DNA of 64,000 nt, from NCBI GenBank assembly GCA_043808235.1, contig JAZDFC010000035.1:1-64000 (forward strand), given 5' to 3'. The translations under genes were made by a program, and so were the position numbers. This DNA comes from JAZDFC01 sp043808235. GTDB taxonomy: Bacteria > Bacteroidota > Ignavibacteria > Ignavibacteriales > Melioribacteraceae. Shown here in pieces: positions 44,707-53,653 of the stretch (positions are counted from its first letter, which is position 1; every line of letters starts with the position of its first letter). The notes under the pieces are model-generated. The model had not been told where the DNA came from. It did no database searches and saw only the letters and a program-made list of their open reading frames with translations.

Positions 44707-44714
44707 TATATTTG
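44707..44714 (+). promoter_or_regulatory. Bacteroidota-type -10 element TATATTTG before the phosphofructokinase gene
   Basis: An exact TAnnTTTG match 32 bp before the ATG at 44747, leaving a short leader with GGAGATAATTA as ribosome-binding site. A -33 TTTG is not clear. Confidence 0.45.
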
Positions 44715-44746
44715 TCTTCAAGTTTTTTAACAATTGGAGATAATTA

Positions 44747-45952
44747 ATGGCAAATATTAACAAAATTAAGGGCAGAATTGGAATTCTTACCGGTGGCGGA
44801 GATGTGCCCGGATTAAATCCTGCAATACGGGCAGTTACTATCCGCGCTACACGGGAAGGTTATGAAGTGATTGGTATTCGCAGAGGTTGGGGCGGTATGA
44901 CAGAAATCGTACGTGAGAAGGATTACGATAATTCGGCGAACTTCTTTCATCTTACCGAAGAATTGGTTAACAAAATTGGTAGAACCGGCGGTACATTTCT
45001 TCACTCATCACGTACAAGACCGAGCCATGTTCCGAAAGCAAATATTCCTGCTCACTACAGAGATATTTATAAAGATGAAATGAATGATCTTACTCCCGAA
45101 GTTTTAAAAAACATTGATTTTATGGGATTAGATTATTTGATACCAATTGGCGGCGATGATACTCTAAGTTATGCAGCCAGACTACATAAAGAAGGTGTAA
45201 AAAATATTGCAATTCCAAAAACAATGGATAACGATGTGCCCGGGACTGATTATTGTATTGGATTCAGCACTTGTGTAACCCGGACAATAGAGTTAACTCA
45301 TAACTTAAGAACCTCTGCCGGTTCACATGAAAGATTTCTTGTTATCGAAGTGTTTGGCCGTTACGCAGGATATACAGCGCTTTTGCCAACGATGGCCGGC
45401 GCTGCAAACAGATGCGTTATACCCGAGCATAAATTCAATATCGAAAGACTCACTGAATTGATGTCGGCCGATAGAATATCGAATCCGAGCCGATATTCTG
45501 TCGTTCTTGTTTCGGAAGGTGCAATGATGGAAAAAGAAACCGAGATGACTTTTCAGAGTGACGAAACTGATGCATACGGCCATAAAAAATTGGGCGGTAT
45601 TGGCGATGCAGTAGCTTCAAGATTAAAAGAGTTATCTCCAAAATACAATAATGGGAATAGAGTAAATGTTATCAACCAGCGGTTGGGTTATCTTGTAAGG
45701 TGCGGTGATCCGGACGCAATTGATTCTATCGTACCTATGGCTTATGGCAATTTAGCTCTCGACCTTATAATGTCGAAAACAAGCGGAAGATTAGTTACAT
45801 TAAGAAATGGACGATATAGTAACGAACACATCGAAGTCATTACAAGTTATAAAAAAGTTGTTGATGTTGAGAAGTACTACAACGTGGATAGATTAAGACC
45901 ATTTTACGAAAGTTTCGAATCCAAGCCTTTATTTATTATGGCAAGCGACTAA
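44747..45952 (+). CDS. 6-phosphofructokinase, probably pyrophosphate-dependent
   Basis: A 401-residue PFK. The nucleotide/PPi-binding start is ILTGGGDVPGLN (13-24). The key phosphoryl-donor segment reads IGGDD (134-138), with a second Asp where ATP enzymes have Gly, and the next motif reads PKTMDND (157-163), with Lys where ATP enzymes have Gly. Both are the residues of PPi-dependent enzymes. The catalytic Asp of TMDND is D161. Sugar-phosphate contacts include IEVFGRYAG and EGAMME. It phosphorylates fructose-6-phosphate (reversible with PPi) in glycolysis. It is followed by a strong terminator and stands alone. Confidence 0.87.
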   Translation: MANINKIKGRIGILTGGGDVPGLNPAIRAVTIRATREGYEVIGIRRGWGGMTEIVREKDYDNSANFFHLTEELVNKIGRTGGTFLHSSRTRPSHVPKANIPAHYRDIYKDEMNDLTPEVLKNIDFMGLDYLIPIGGDDTLSYAARLHKEGVKNIAIPKTMDNDVPGTDYCIGFSTCVTRTIELTHNLRTSAGSHERFLVIEVFGRYAGYTALLPTMAGAANRCVIPEHKFNIERLTELMSADRISNPSRYSVVLVSEGAMMEKETEMTFQSDETDAYGHKKLGGIGDAVASRLKELSPKYNNGNRVNVINQRLGYLVRCGDPDAIDSIVPMAYGNLALDLIMSKTSGRLVTLRNGRYSNEHIEVITSYKKVVDVEKYYNVDRLRPFYESFESKPLFIMASD

Positions 45953-45980
45953 TAATAAAATATTTCCATCTTTAAAATGA

Positions 45981-46013
45981 AGAAAGGCTCAGTGCACCGC
46001 ACCGAGCCTTTCT
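45981..46013. terminator. Bidirectional terminator between phosphofructokinase and helicase genes
   Basis: 15-bp arms AGAAAGGCTCAGTGC and GCACCGAGCCTTTCT with one mismatch and a three-base loop, followed by TTTTAATA on the plus strand and by T-rich sequence on the other. It serves two convergent genes. Confidence 0.8.
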
Positions 46014-46029
46014 TTTAATACTAAAAAAG

Positions 46030-48204
46030 TTAAACCAACTTCAAATTAGCAAATTTTACCAACAACGTTTTCACGCCATGCTCTTCAAAAGTTATCGTAA
46101 CTTTTTGTAGATCGCCAAGACCGTTTAATTGCTGGATTTTTCCCATACCAAAAGCCTCGTGAACTACACGGCTGCCAACCCTGAGCGACCTTCTCTCCTG
46201 GTAATATTCATCATACGAGTCATCATAAAGATCATCATAGAACGATTTTTTCTTTCTGCCTGATTTTCTTCCGCCGCCAACATTCACTTCTTCGCATGTT
46301 GATCTATCAATCTCCTCCAAAAATCTCGACCGGCTTTGATAAGCAACTTCGCCGAAACGATACCGAGACCTGGCATAAGTAATAAATATTTTTTTCTCTG
46401 CACGGGTCATAGCAACGTAAAAAAGTCGTCGCTCCTCTTCAATTCGTGTATCGGAATCAAATTTGGGATTAAGGGGGAAAATGTCTTCTTCACATCCTGT
46501 TATAAAAACTACCGGGAATTCAAGTCCTTTTGCACTGTGCATTGTCATCATAGTTATTGTATTGTCGGATTCACTGAAATGATCAACACTCGAAAGCAAA
46601 GATACTTCTGCAAGAAAGTCGTCTATTGTGGCGTGAGGATTTGCTTTGTTGTATTCCTGGATTGCGCTGAGCACTTCTTGAACATTTTCGAAACGCTGCA
46701 TTGATTCCTGAGTGCGTTCTTCTTTGTAAATCCGTAAAATGCCGAGTTCATCAACTAATGCCGAAGTTAATTCCGCTAACGATAGTTTCTCTTTTAATTC
46801 GATATATTTATCAAGGAGCAACCGGAATTGTTTTACATTTTTTTGAATTCGTTCTTTCACTTCTATTACTTCAAATACGCGCAGCATAGTTTTGAATAAA
46901 GTAAGATTTAATTTACGCGCAAATGCTATCATCTTGCTAATGGAAGTATTACCTATTCCTCTCTGCGGAAAATTCATTATTCTCAATAAACTTTCTTCAT
47001 CTTCCTGATTGGCAAGAACACGGAGATAAGCAATAATATCTTTTACTTCTTTCCTTCTGTAAAATTCCACTCCGCCAATAATTTTATACGGTATCTTCTC
47101 GCGTCGCATTGCATCTTCGAGCGCTCGCGACTGTGAATTGATTCTATACAGAACAGCAACGTCTTTGAGTGAAAGTTTTTTGGTTGATACTTCCTTTTTT
47201 ATAAGTCTGGAAATTTGATGAGCTTCATCCTTTTCATCAGCACATCTGATAATAAATATCTTCTCCCCTTCTTCGTTCTTAGTCCATAAAGTTTTTTTAA
47301 TCTGCTCTTTATTTTGTTTAATAACCGAATCGGCGGCTTTGAGAATAGTCTGAGTTGATCTATAATTTTGTTCGAGACGGAAAATTTTAGTTTTGGGATA
47401 ATCCTTTTCGAACTCAATCATATTTTTTACTTCAGCGCCGCGCCAGCCGTAAATGCTCTGTGCATCATCGCCAACAACACAAATTTTTACTCTTGTCGAT
47501 GTCAGCATTTTCAGTAATTCATATTGAGCCGTATTCGTATCCTGGAATTCATCAACAAGAATATACTTGAACTGCGATCGATATTTCTGCAATATCTTAG
47601 GGAAGTTATTAAACAATTCGATTGGTTTAAGTAAAAGGTCATCAAAGTCCATCGAGTTATTTTCGAATAGTCTTTTATTATACTCGGTAAAAATTTCGCC
47701 AATTTTTCTTTCCGGAAGCGAAGAAGCAATATGTTTAATATATTCTTCCGGGGAAATCATCTTGTTTTTTAAATTGCTAATCTTGTGATGAACTTGATTT
47801 GGAGAAAATGCATCGAGATTAATATTTAATGAAGTGAGTACGTTACTAACTAATGAAACCGAATCTTCTTTATCATAAATAGAAAAATTCTGCTGATAAT
47901 TTAACTTGTCTGCATCGGTTCTAATGATTCTTGCAAAAATCGAATGGAAAGTGCCCATCCACATCTGTGCTGCCTTTTTGCCGACGAGTTGTTTTATTCT
48001 ATCCCTCATCTCACCTGCCGCTTTATTTGTAAAAGTCAGCGCAAGAATATCCGAGGGTTCATATTCATTTTCCAGCAAATATGCTATTTTATAGGTTAAA
48101 ACGCGTGTTTTTCCGGATCCTGCACCAGCAACAACCATATGCGGACCCGCATTATATTCAACAGCAGACCTCTGCTCTTGATTTAATTGATCTAGGATTT
48201 TCAT
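46030..48204 (-). CDS. UvrD/PcrA-type DNA helicase
   Basis: A 724-residue superfamily 1A helicase of normal length. Motif I is VVAGAGSGKTRVLTYK (about 24-39). Motif II is LVDEFQDTN, motif III GDDAQSIYGWRGAE and motif IV RLEQNYRST. The C-lobe has TMHSAKGLEFPVVFITGCEE (V) and EERRLFYVAMTRAEK (VI). The C-terminal tail (RVGSRVVHEAFGMGKIQQL to the end) is the Tudor-like domain typical of PcrA/UvrD that contacts RNA polymerase. It acts in nucleotide excision and mismatch repair and in removing RecA. Single gene, convergent with the phosphofructokinase gene. Confidence 0.92.
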   Translation of the reverse strand: MKILDQLNQEQRSAVEYNAGPHMVVAGAGSGKTRVLTYKIAYLLENEYEPSDILALTFTNKAAGEMRDRIKQLVGKKAAQMWMGTFHSIFARIIRTDADKLNYQQNFSIYDKEDSVSLVSNVLTSLNINLDAFSPNQVHHKISNLKNKMISPEEYIKHIASSLPERKIGEIFTEYNKRLFENNSMDFDDLLLKPIELFNNFPKILQKYRSQFKYILVDEFQDTNTAQYELLKMLTSTRVKICVVGDDAQSIYGWRGAEVKNMIEFEKDYPKTKIFRLEQNYRSTQTILKAADSVIKQNKEQIKKTLWTKNEEGEKIFIIRCADEKDEAHQISRLIKKEVSTKKLSLKDVAVLYRINSQSRALEDAMRREKIPYKIIGGVEFYRRKEVKDIIAYLRVLANQEDEESLLRIMNFPQRGIGNTSISKMIAFARKLNLTLFKTMLRVFEVIEVKERIQKNVKQFRLLLDKYIELKEKLSLAELTSALVDELGILRIYKEERTQESMQRFENVQEVLSAIQEYNKANPHATIDDFLAEVSLLSSVDHFSESDNTITMMTMHSAKGLEFPVVFITGCEEDIFPLNPKFDSDTRIEEERRLFYVAMTRAEKKIFITYARSRYRFGEVAYQSRSRFLEEIDRSTCEEVNVGGGRKSGRKKKSFYDDLYDDSYDEYYQERRSLRVGSRVVHEAFGMGKIQQLNGLGDLQKVTITFEEHGVKTLLVKFANLKLV

Positions 48205-48465
48205 AAAGCCTCTGATTTGAAGTCTGTAAATTTAATAAAAATGAGGTGCATTTTCAAAAAATTGAGGTTCTCCGTTTACAGAAATTGAATATTTTGGCTG
48301 GAATCACATCATTTAGTTTTTGTAACATTATTTTCTGATTGAAATGCAACGGATTTTTTTTGCTTGATAAAAACGAATTTTTAGGATTTCCTCATTTTTA
48401 GCTTAAAATCAACGCCTATCAACTCAGATATTTTAAAATCGAGTAAAAGTTCGTATTCCATTGAT

Positions 48466-48473
48466 TATATTTG
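48466..48473 (+). promoter_or_regulatory. Bacteroidota-type -10 element TATATTTG before the phosphatase gene
   Basis: An exact TAnnTTTG match. Transcription would begin near 48480, after a possible TTG start at 48471, so it supports the ATG at 48498 as the true start. Confidence 0.4.
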
Positions 48474-48497
48474 AGAAGAATTATAAAAATATCACTC

Positions 48498-49280
48498 ATG
48501 TATGATCATAGATTAGTAAAATTAGACGGCCCTAAAAATTTCCGCGATATCGGAGGGTGTGAATTGCTCGATGGGTGCAAAATGAAATCCGGTTTAATTT
48601 TCCGATCCGATGAATTATCAAAATTGACACGAAGAGACAGTGAAAAGCTGAATCAACTGAATATAAAACTTGTCATTGATTTAAGAATGGCAAAGGAATG
48701 CAGATTTAAACCGGATAGAATTGGGCCGAACAGTAAAATCAATTATACCAATATACCAATCCGTCCCAGCAACAATAATATCTCACACATTCATTACATT
48801 AAATCCTATATAGTAAAACGAACCGGACTAAATTACGGCGATTTTCTTAAAGAACATTATAAAATTATAGCCTTCGATAGATATTCAGAGTTGAGAGAAA
48901 TATTCGGTCTTCTCTCCGATAAAAATAATTTACCTGCCGTGATTCATTGTTCCGTAGGCAAGGATAGAACCGGTTTCATCTCTGCATTGATTCAATTATT
49001 AATTGGAGTTTCGCGCGATAAAATTTTAAACGACTATCTTGCAAGCAACGAGTTAACTTTGAAACGAAGAAAACAAACGATTATGTTTATACGAATCATC
49101 AGTCTTTTTCGAATTTCGGCAGATCAAATAAATCCGTTATTTGAAGCCCGTCCGGAATACATAGATGAAACTCTCGACATGATTTTAGACAGGTACAAAT
49201 CAATTGAGAATTATTTAATTTCTGCTTGTGGGATAAAACACGAACAGATTAAATCCCTGAAAGAATCTTTTTTCGAATAA
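48498..49280 (+). CDS. Protein tyrosine phosphatase (Y-phosphatase 3 / dual-specificity type)
   Basis: A 260-residue cytoplasmic protein from ATG 48498 (upstream TTG rejected because of the promoter position). The N-terminal motif GPKNFRDIGGCELLDG is the signature of bacterial tyrosine/serine phosphatases of this family, with LIFRSDELSKLT next. The catalytic P-loop is HCSVGKDRTGF, with nucleophile C151 and R157. The general-acid loop region (IPIRPS) and a C-terminal helical part with ARPEYIDETLDMIL follow. Substrates may be phosphoproteins or phospholipids; the sequence does not decide. No kinase is adjacent. It is followed by the DUF4349 gene in the same direction. Confidence 0.85.
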   Translation: MYDHRLVKLDGPKNFRDIGGCELLDGCKMKSGLIFRSDELSKLTRRDSEKLNQLNIKLVIDLRMAKECRFKPDRIGPNSKINYTNIPIRPSNNNISHIHYIKSYIVKRTGLNYGDFLKEHYKIIAFDRYSELREIFGLLSDKNNLPAVIHCSVGKDRTGFISALIQLLIGVSRDKILNDYLASNELTLKRRKQTIMFIRIISLFRISADQINPLFEARPEYIDETLDMILDRYKSIENYLISACGIKHEQIKSLKESFFE

Positions 49281-49351
49281 AATTAATTGGAACAATTGCG
49301 AACCATTAATTTTCCTATATGTACAAGAAAGAAAAATTAAGAGGAGTTAAA

Positions 49352-50185
49352 ATGAAAAATCTAATCATAGTTTCAGTTCTTTTAATTTTCTTATTTGGTT
49401 GTGGTAATGAAAGTAAAAGAGAATTATCTTTTTCAGCGCCCCATACCGAATCTAAAGGCTTCTCCGAAGCAACTATTTCTTCCGGGCAGACTTCTTCAGT
49501 TCAAAAACGAATGATAATCAAAAACGCAAACCTTTATATTGAGGTTGAGGACTACAACACAGCTTTTAAAAAGGTTAACGAAATAGTAACCGCGAATAAT
49601 GGATTCATCACAAATACAAATTCAAACAAAGATGATAATGACGCGCAAAGCGGAAATATTAATATTGAAATTCCGGCTGAAAAGTTGGATCTCGTGATGG
49701 ACGCAATCAAACAAAAAATTGGTCAGGTTACTTCGGAATCGGTAACAACGGAAGATGTTACCGAAAGCTATATTGATACAAAAGCGAGATTGGAAAATAA
49801 AAAGAAAGCCGAGCAGCAATATCAAGCGCTTTTCGAAAAAGCACGGACAGTTGATGAAATCCTAAAAGTTGAAGCCGCACTTGCAGAGGTGAGAAGTGAA
49901 ATTGAAAGCGCTGAGTCGAAGATAAAATATTACGAGGCACAATCATCAATGTCTTCAATTTTGTTGTACTTGTTTGAGCCGAACAGCGAGGGCGGACCGG
50001 AAGGATTAAACTTTATCACGGTTATTAAAAATAGTTTTAGAACCGGAATAAACGGAATGATTCTTATGGTCGGCGTGATAATAGTGGTCGTAATTACATT
50101 AATACCACTTTTACCCATTGTTTATTTTTCATGGAAAGGAATAAGGAAGTGGTATCAAAAACGAAAGGCAAAAAAAGAAAATTAG
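49352..50185 (+). CDS. DUF4349 lipoprotein
   Basis: Start taken at ATG 49352, preceded by AAGAGGAGTTAAA; an ATG at 49319 adds 11 residues. A lipoprotein signal ends at cysteine 17 (FLFGCGNES). The DUF4349 body (about 45-230) has KRMIIKNANLYIEVEDYNTAF, then GNINIEIPAEKLDLVMDAI and DVTESYIDTKARLENKKKAE, a coiled-coil (EQQYQALFEKARTVDEILK), and a closing membrane helix (about 233-258, GMILMVGVIIVVVITLIPL) with a basic tail. The family has no known activity. With lipid and helix at the two ends it could bridge membranes. It is 21 bp before the hydrolase gene. Confidence 0.82.
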   Translation: MKNLIIVSVLLIFLFGCGNESKRELSFSAPHTESKGFSEATISSGQTSSVQKRMIIKNANLYIEVEDYNTAFKKVNEIVTANNGFITNTNSNKDDNDAQSGNINIEIPAEKLDLVMDAIKQKIGQVTSESVTTEDVTESYIDTKARLENKKKAEQQYQALFEKARTVDEILKVEAALAEVRSEIESAESKIKYYEAQSSMSSILLYLFEPNSEGGPEGLNFITVIKNSFRTGINGMILMVGVIIVVVITLIPLLPIVYFSWKGIRKWYQKRKAKKEN

Positions 50186-50206
50186 TGTTAACTGAAACGG
50201 GGAGTA

Positions 50207-50992
50207 ATGTTGATCAATTTTAAAGATGGGATTTTTGAATATTACATTGATATCGATGACAAACAAATATACTTGAAATGTAAGTATGTGCCGGATTCCG
50301 ATGAGATATTAATATTCATTCACGGACTCGCGTGTTCATCGGAGTCATTCCGGAATGTTTTCGATTTTGACTATTTCCCTTCCTCGTCGTTGTTGTTGAT
50401 TGATTTAGTCGGATTCGGCAAATCTTCCAAACCGGATGATTTCGGTTATTTGATGGAAGACCAGGCTCGACTGATTGAAGAATTGATTTCAAGTCTGCAT
50501 CAAAAGAAAATTCACATTGTTGCGCACAGCATGGGCGGCACGATTGCGTTACTTCTGCCGGATGAAATTATGAATCGCGTGGTTTCATTCAGTAATATCG
50601 AAGGTAATCTTGTTAGCGAGGATTGCGGACTTTTCAGTCGCGGAGTTATCTCAGTGCCATTTGAGGATTATAAAAATACTGTGTTCAAACAACAATTGAT
50701 TGAGAATATGAATCATCCTCAATTCCGGTTTGAAGAAACAACTCCGAGTGCGGTTTACAAAAGTGCGGAATCATTAGTTCGGTGGTCGGACAGCGGAGGA
50801 CTTCTCGTAAAATTTAAAACTCTCAATTGTCGCAAAAGTTACTTTTATGGTGAAGAAAATAAAAATATGCCGGTATTGTTAAGATTAGATTCGATACCAC
50901 TATTTATGATTCATAAAAGCGGGCATGCAATGATGACCGAAAACCCGGACGAATTTTATAAAAAGTTGGCGGAATTTATTAGTCGGAATTAG
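50207..50992 (+). CDS. Alpha/beta hydrolase
   Basis: A 261-residue protein of the alpha/beta-hydrolase fold. The oxyanion-hole strand is ILIFIHGLACSSESF, with a second conserved turn LLIDLVGFGKSSKP. The nucleophile elbow is IVAHSMGGT, serine 108. The catalytic histidine lies in HKSGHAMMTENPDEF. The Asp is not certain; D227 in LRLDSIPLF is a candidate. No signal peptide is present, so it is cytoplasmic. It follows the DUF4349 gene by 21 bp and is probably co-transcribed. Substrate unknown; esterase or thioesterase activity is likely. Confidence 0.8.
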   Translation: MLINFKDGIFEYYIDIDDKQIYLKCKYVPDSDEILIFIHGLACSSESFRNVFDFDYFPSSSLLLIDLVGFGKSSKPDDFGYLMEDQARLIEELISSLHQKKIHIVAHSMGGTIALLLPDEIMNRVVSFSNIEGNLVSEDCGLFSRGVISVPFEDYKNTVFKQQLIENMNHPQFRFEETTPSAVYKSAESLVRWSDSGGLLVKFKTLNCRKSYFYGEENKNMPVLLRLDSIPLFMIHKSGHAMMTENPDEFYKKLAEFISRN

Positions 50993-51042
50993 CTGAACCT
51001 GCAAAAAGTCTGTATCGTAAGTCAGATTGTGTCTTGGAAAGT

Positions 51043-51303
51043 TTATTCTTTATTTTCCCAAGAATCGAAGAATGACCAATCATCTCTTCGTTCTTTCACA
51101 ATGAGTTTAGCGCTTCCTTTACACCAAACACACTGTCGGGTGAATCCGCATTAAAAACAATCATGACCGTCATTCGGCAGGCAATATGGGCATTCGCCGG
51201 TTCCTTCACAAAACGGACATTCGACGATATCTCCGACTTTCTCCGGATTATTTTCAATCCATCGAGCATTTCTTGTGCTGTCTAATTTAAACTTCTTTTC
51301 CAT
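51043..51303 (-). pseudogene. Small DnaJ-type zinc-finger protein interrupted by an in-frame TAA
   Basis: Reading left from ATG 51303, 50 codons run to TAA at 51151-51153, and the same frame then continues to a second TAA at 51043. The first part has VECPFCEGTGECPYCLP and ends HDCF; after the stop comes CGFTRQCVWCKGSAKL. The four pairs of cysteines (CxxCxGTGxCxxC, then Cx*C...CxxCxGS) form the two zinc sites of a DnaJ central-region-like fold that the stop cuts in two. A single change of AAA to TAA would explain it. Not recognised as a named family. Confidence 0.6.
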
Positions 51304-51394
51304 CTTTAGAATAAAGATAAATGTTGTGTTTAAACATAGTGATTTAATGAGTATTTTAATTCAAGTTAGCATCCTGATCACCACCCGTATGTAA

Positions 51395-51483
51395 GCCACT
51401 AATTTCACTAATTCTCACTAATTCTCACTAATTCTCACTAATAAATTAAAATAAAATTCGTGTTAATTGGTGTAATTAGTGGC
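51395..51483. repeat. Quasi-palindrome enclosing a 10-bp tandem repeat
   Basis: The left arm GCCACTAATTTCACTAATT (51395-51413) pairs imperfectly with the right arm ending GGTGTAATTAGTGGC (51462-51483). Between them ATTCTCACTA is repeated exactly three times (51411, 51421, 51431), after a variant copy at 51401. Confidence 0.7.
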
Positions 51484-51591
51484 AATAGGTTTTTTGTGTA
51501 CTAAAATGCAGCCAACTTACATTCATAAAATATCCAGCATAGAAAAATTTATGACCGGTTTTGAATTGAAGTGAAAATCAGTTTTATTTAC

Positions 51592-51619
51592 GGAAACGAT
51601 TTAAACATTTTTCGTTTCC
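51592..51619. promoter_or_regulatory. Inverted repeat GGAAACG-N14-CGTTTCC, candidate operator of the TetR regulator
   Basis: 7-bp perfect arms, 54 bp before the chosen start of the TetR-family gene. TetR regulators commonly bind a palindrome in their own promoter. No direct evidence of binding. Confidence 0.4.
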
Positions 51620-51672
51620 AATGGAACCATTTGAAGAAAATTTACGTCATAGGTAGCAAGATTGGAGAAAAT

Positions 51673-52311
51673 ATGTCAGAAGACAAAGAAGTAAAACAGA
51701 AAATTATCGACAGAGCCAACGAGCTGTTCAAACAGTTTGGCTTTCATAAAGTTACGATGGAAGAAATAGCATCGGATATCGGCATCAGCAAAAAAACGCT
51801 TTACAAGCATTTCGCAAACAAAGAGCAAGTTATCAAAGAAATAGTTTTTTCGAATAAGTGTGTGGTTGATGAATTTATTGAAAACCTCGTTAACGATTCC
51901 TCACTACAGGTTATCGAAAAACTTAAGCGCCTCCTGAACTTCATTGCACAGCAGGCAAATAAACTCGAAGGGCAGATGATAAAAGACCTTATGAAAATTC
52001 ATCCTCAAATATGGAAGGACATTGATGAATTTAGAACAAAACGAGCATATAAACATCTCGCAATTTTAATTAATGACGGAATAAAAGAAAAAATTTTCCG
52101 CAACGATGTTCACCCGGAAGTTTTTATAATACTCTATGTTTCCGCAATCCATAGTATTATCAATCCGGACACACTTTCGAAACTGCCGATTTCATCAACT
52201 GAAGCGTTTGGCGACATCATGAAAATACTTTTTGATGGAATATTTACAACCGAAGGCAGAAGAAAATATAAAACTTTGATAAAAGAAAACCTTGGAGAAA
52301 TTAATTTATGA
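51673..52311 (+). CDS. TetR/AcrR-family transcriptional regulator of the efflux operon
   Basis: Start at ATG 51673, preceded by TTGGAGAAAAT; the frame is open to 51571 but that stretch does not look like a TetR N-terminus. The 212-residue protein has the TetR DNA-binding domain (about 8-55: IIDRANELFKQFGFHKVTME, EIASDIGISKKTLYKHFANK) and a helical ligand domain. It overlaps the TolC-like gene by four bases (ATGA), so it is the first gene of the efflux operon and probably represses it until a drug-like ligand binds. The ligand is unknown. Confidence 0.88.
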   Translation: MSEDKEVKQKIIDRANELFKQFGFHKVTMEEIASDIGISKKTLYKHFANKEQVIKEIVFSNKCVVDEFIENLVNDSSLQVIEKLKRLLNFIAQQANKLEGQMIKDLMKIHPQIWKDIDEFRTKRAYKHLAILINDGIKEKIFRNDVHPEVFIILYVSAIHSIINPDTLSKLPISSTEAFGDIMKILFDGIFTTEGRRKYKTLIKENLGEINL

Positions 52312-53627
52312 GAAATTTTAGTTTTAAAACTATTCTTATTGGTTTGATTTTTTTTAGCGGTGTAATTACTTATGGGCAGGAAAAACTTTCCCTTACCGAA
52401 GAACAGGCAATTGAAATCGGGCTGAAGAACAGTAATATGCTTCACGCTTCACTGATGAAAGTGCTGAACGCCCAGGCCAAATTGAAAGAAGCAAATTCAA
52501 TCCGGCTGCCGTCGCTAAAATTATCAGCCGGCTATCGTAGATTGAGCGCCGTGGACCCATTCAGTATCACAACTCCTTTAGGTACATTTAATATATCACC
52601 GTCAATCCTGGATAACTATTCCACACAACTTACTCTTTTACAACCTTTGTTCACTGGATTCAGACTCAGTAGTAATACGGAATTGAATGAGCAACTGGCA
52701 AATGCAAGCAATGAAGACTATAACAAAGATAAAAATGAATTGGTATATAATATCAAGAACGCTTATTGGTCATTTTTTAAAGCCGAACAGTTCAAAAAAG
52801 TGATGGATGAAATTGTAGCTCAAATAAACGCACACGCCATTGATGCAAAAAATCTAATGAATGTGGGAATGTTGACGGAGAACGATATTCTGAAATTTGA
52901 TGTTCAGCTTTCGAATGTAATGTATCAGCAGATTGAAGCGGAGAATTCCGTTAAGATGGCATCAACAGCACTATGCAGTTTGCTCAAACTTCCGCTCGAA
53001 ACAAAAATTGAAATTGCTTCTGGTGTAAATTTAGTAGATGTAAAATATGAAGAATTGGACATTCTTTTGGATTATGCTTTCAATCATCGCCCCGAAATAA
53101 AATCCGCTTCGCTTAGAATAAAAGCAAGTGAAGCCGGAGTTACGCTGGCGCAGTCATCATGGTATCCGCAAGTAAGTTTGTATGCTGATTTCTATTATTC
53201 CAAACCTAATCAGAGAATTATGCCTACAAGAAATCAATTTGATGAAACTTGGGATGCCGGAGTAAATCTGAGTATGAATTTATGGGATTGGATGACGACA
53301 GCACATCAAACGGAACAGGCTGAAGCACAATTGGCACAAGCCGCCGACGGATTGGAATTGACTAAGGATGGAGTTACACTCGAAGTAACACAAAATTTTT
53401 TAACATTCAACCTTGCGAAGAAGAAAACTGAAATCGCCGCGCTTGCCATCAAACAGGCTACTGAAAATATGCGTGTTACTACAGATAAATTTAAAAGCGG
53501 ATTGGCAACCAGCGCAGAAATGATTGACTCCGAGACGGCATTGCTTAGTGCAAAAACAAATTACACCACTTCGATTGTTGATTACGAATTGGCAAAAGCA
53601 AAACTCGATAAGTCAATTGGCAAATAA
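52308..53627 (+). CDS. TolC-family outer-membrane efflux protein
   Basis: A 439-residue outer-membrane factor. The signal peptide ends near ITYGQEKL. Two TolC-type repeats of long helices follow (LTEEQAIEIGLKNSNMLHAS, then LDYAFNHRPEIKSASLRIKA; AKLKEANSIRLPSLKLSAGY pairs with VTLAQSSWYPQVSLYADFYY). These form the trimeric channel across the outer membrane and periplasm. It is translationally coupled to the regulator gene and is followed after 26 bp by the adaptor gene. Its substrates are set by the RND pump. Confidence 0.88.
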   Translation: MRNFSFKTILIGLIFFSGVITYGQEKLSLTEEQAIEIGLKNSNMLHASLMKVLNAQAKLKEANSIRLPSLKLSAGYRRLSAVDPFSITTPLGTFNISPSILDNYSTQLTLLQPLFTGFRLSSNTELNEQLANASNEDYNKDKNELVYNIKNAYWSFFKAEQFKKVMDEIVAQINAHAIDAKNLMNVGMLTENDILKFDVQLSNVMYQQIEAENSVKMASTALCSLLKLPLETKIEIASGVNLVDVKYEELDILLDYAFNHRPEIKSASLRIKASEAGVTLAQSSWYPQVSLYADFYYSKPNQRIMPTRNQFDETWDAGVNLSMNLWDWMTTAHQTEQAEAQLAQAADGLELTKDGVTLEVTQNFLTFNLAKKKTEIAALAIKQATENMRVTTDKFKSGLATSAEMIDSETALLSAKTNYTTSIVDYELAKAKLDKSIGK

Positions 53628-53653
53628 GAATTAAAAATATATTGGAGATAAAA

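Larger units (their letters stand above)
44200..44746. other. Gene-free promoter region between the giant T9SS gene and the phosphofructokinase gene
   Basis: 547 bp without a supported gene. It separates divergent genes and so must hold both promoters. It includes a 17-bp direct repeat (44535-44551 and 44558-44574) and the -10-like TATATTTG at 44707. The base composition is strongly AT-rich with many T runs. Confidence 0.6.
51304..51672. other. Gene-free stretch before the efflux operon, with tandem-repeat hairpin
   Basis: No supported gene. It contains a quasi-palindrome with internal 10-bp tandem repeats (51395-51483) and an inverted repeat (51592-51619) close to the regulator gene. An upstream reading of the TetR frame from 51571 exists but the ATG at 51673 is preferred. 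Confidence 0.6.

Noticed and set aside
51401..51440. CRISPR-like repeat array
   Set aside because: The 10-bp units are adjacent with no spacers and sit inside a quasi-palindrome; no cas gene is near.
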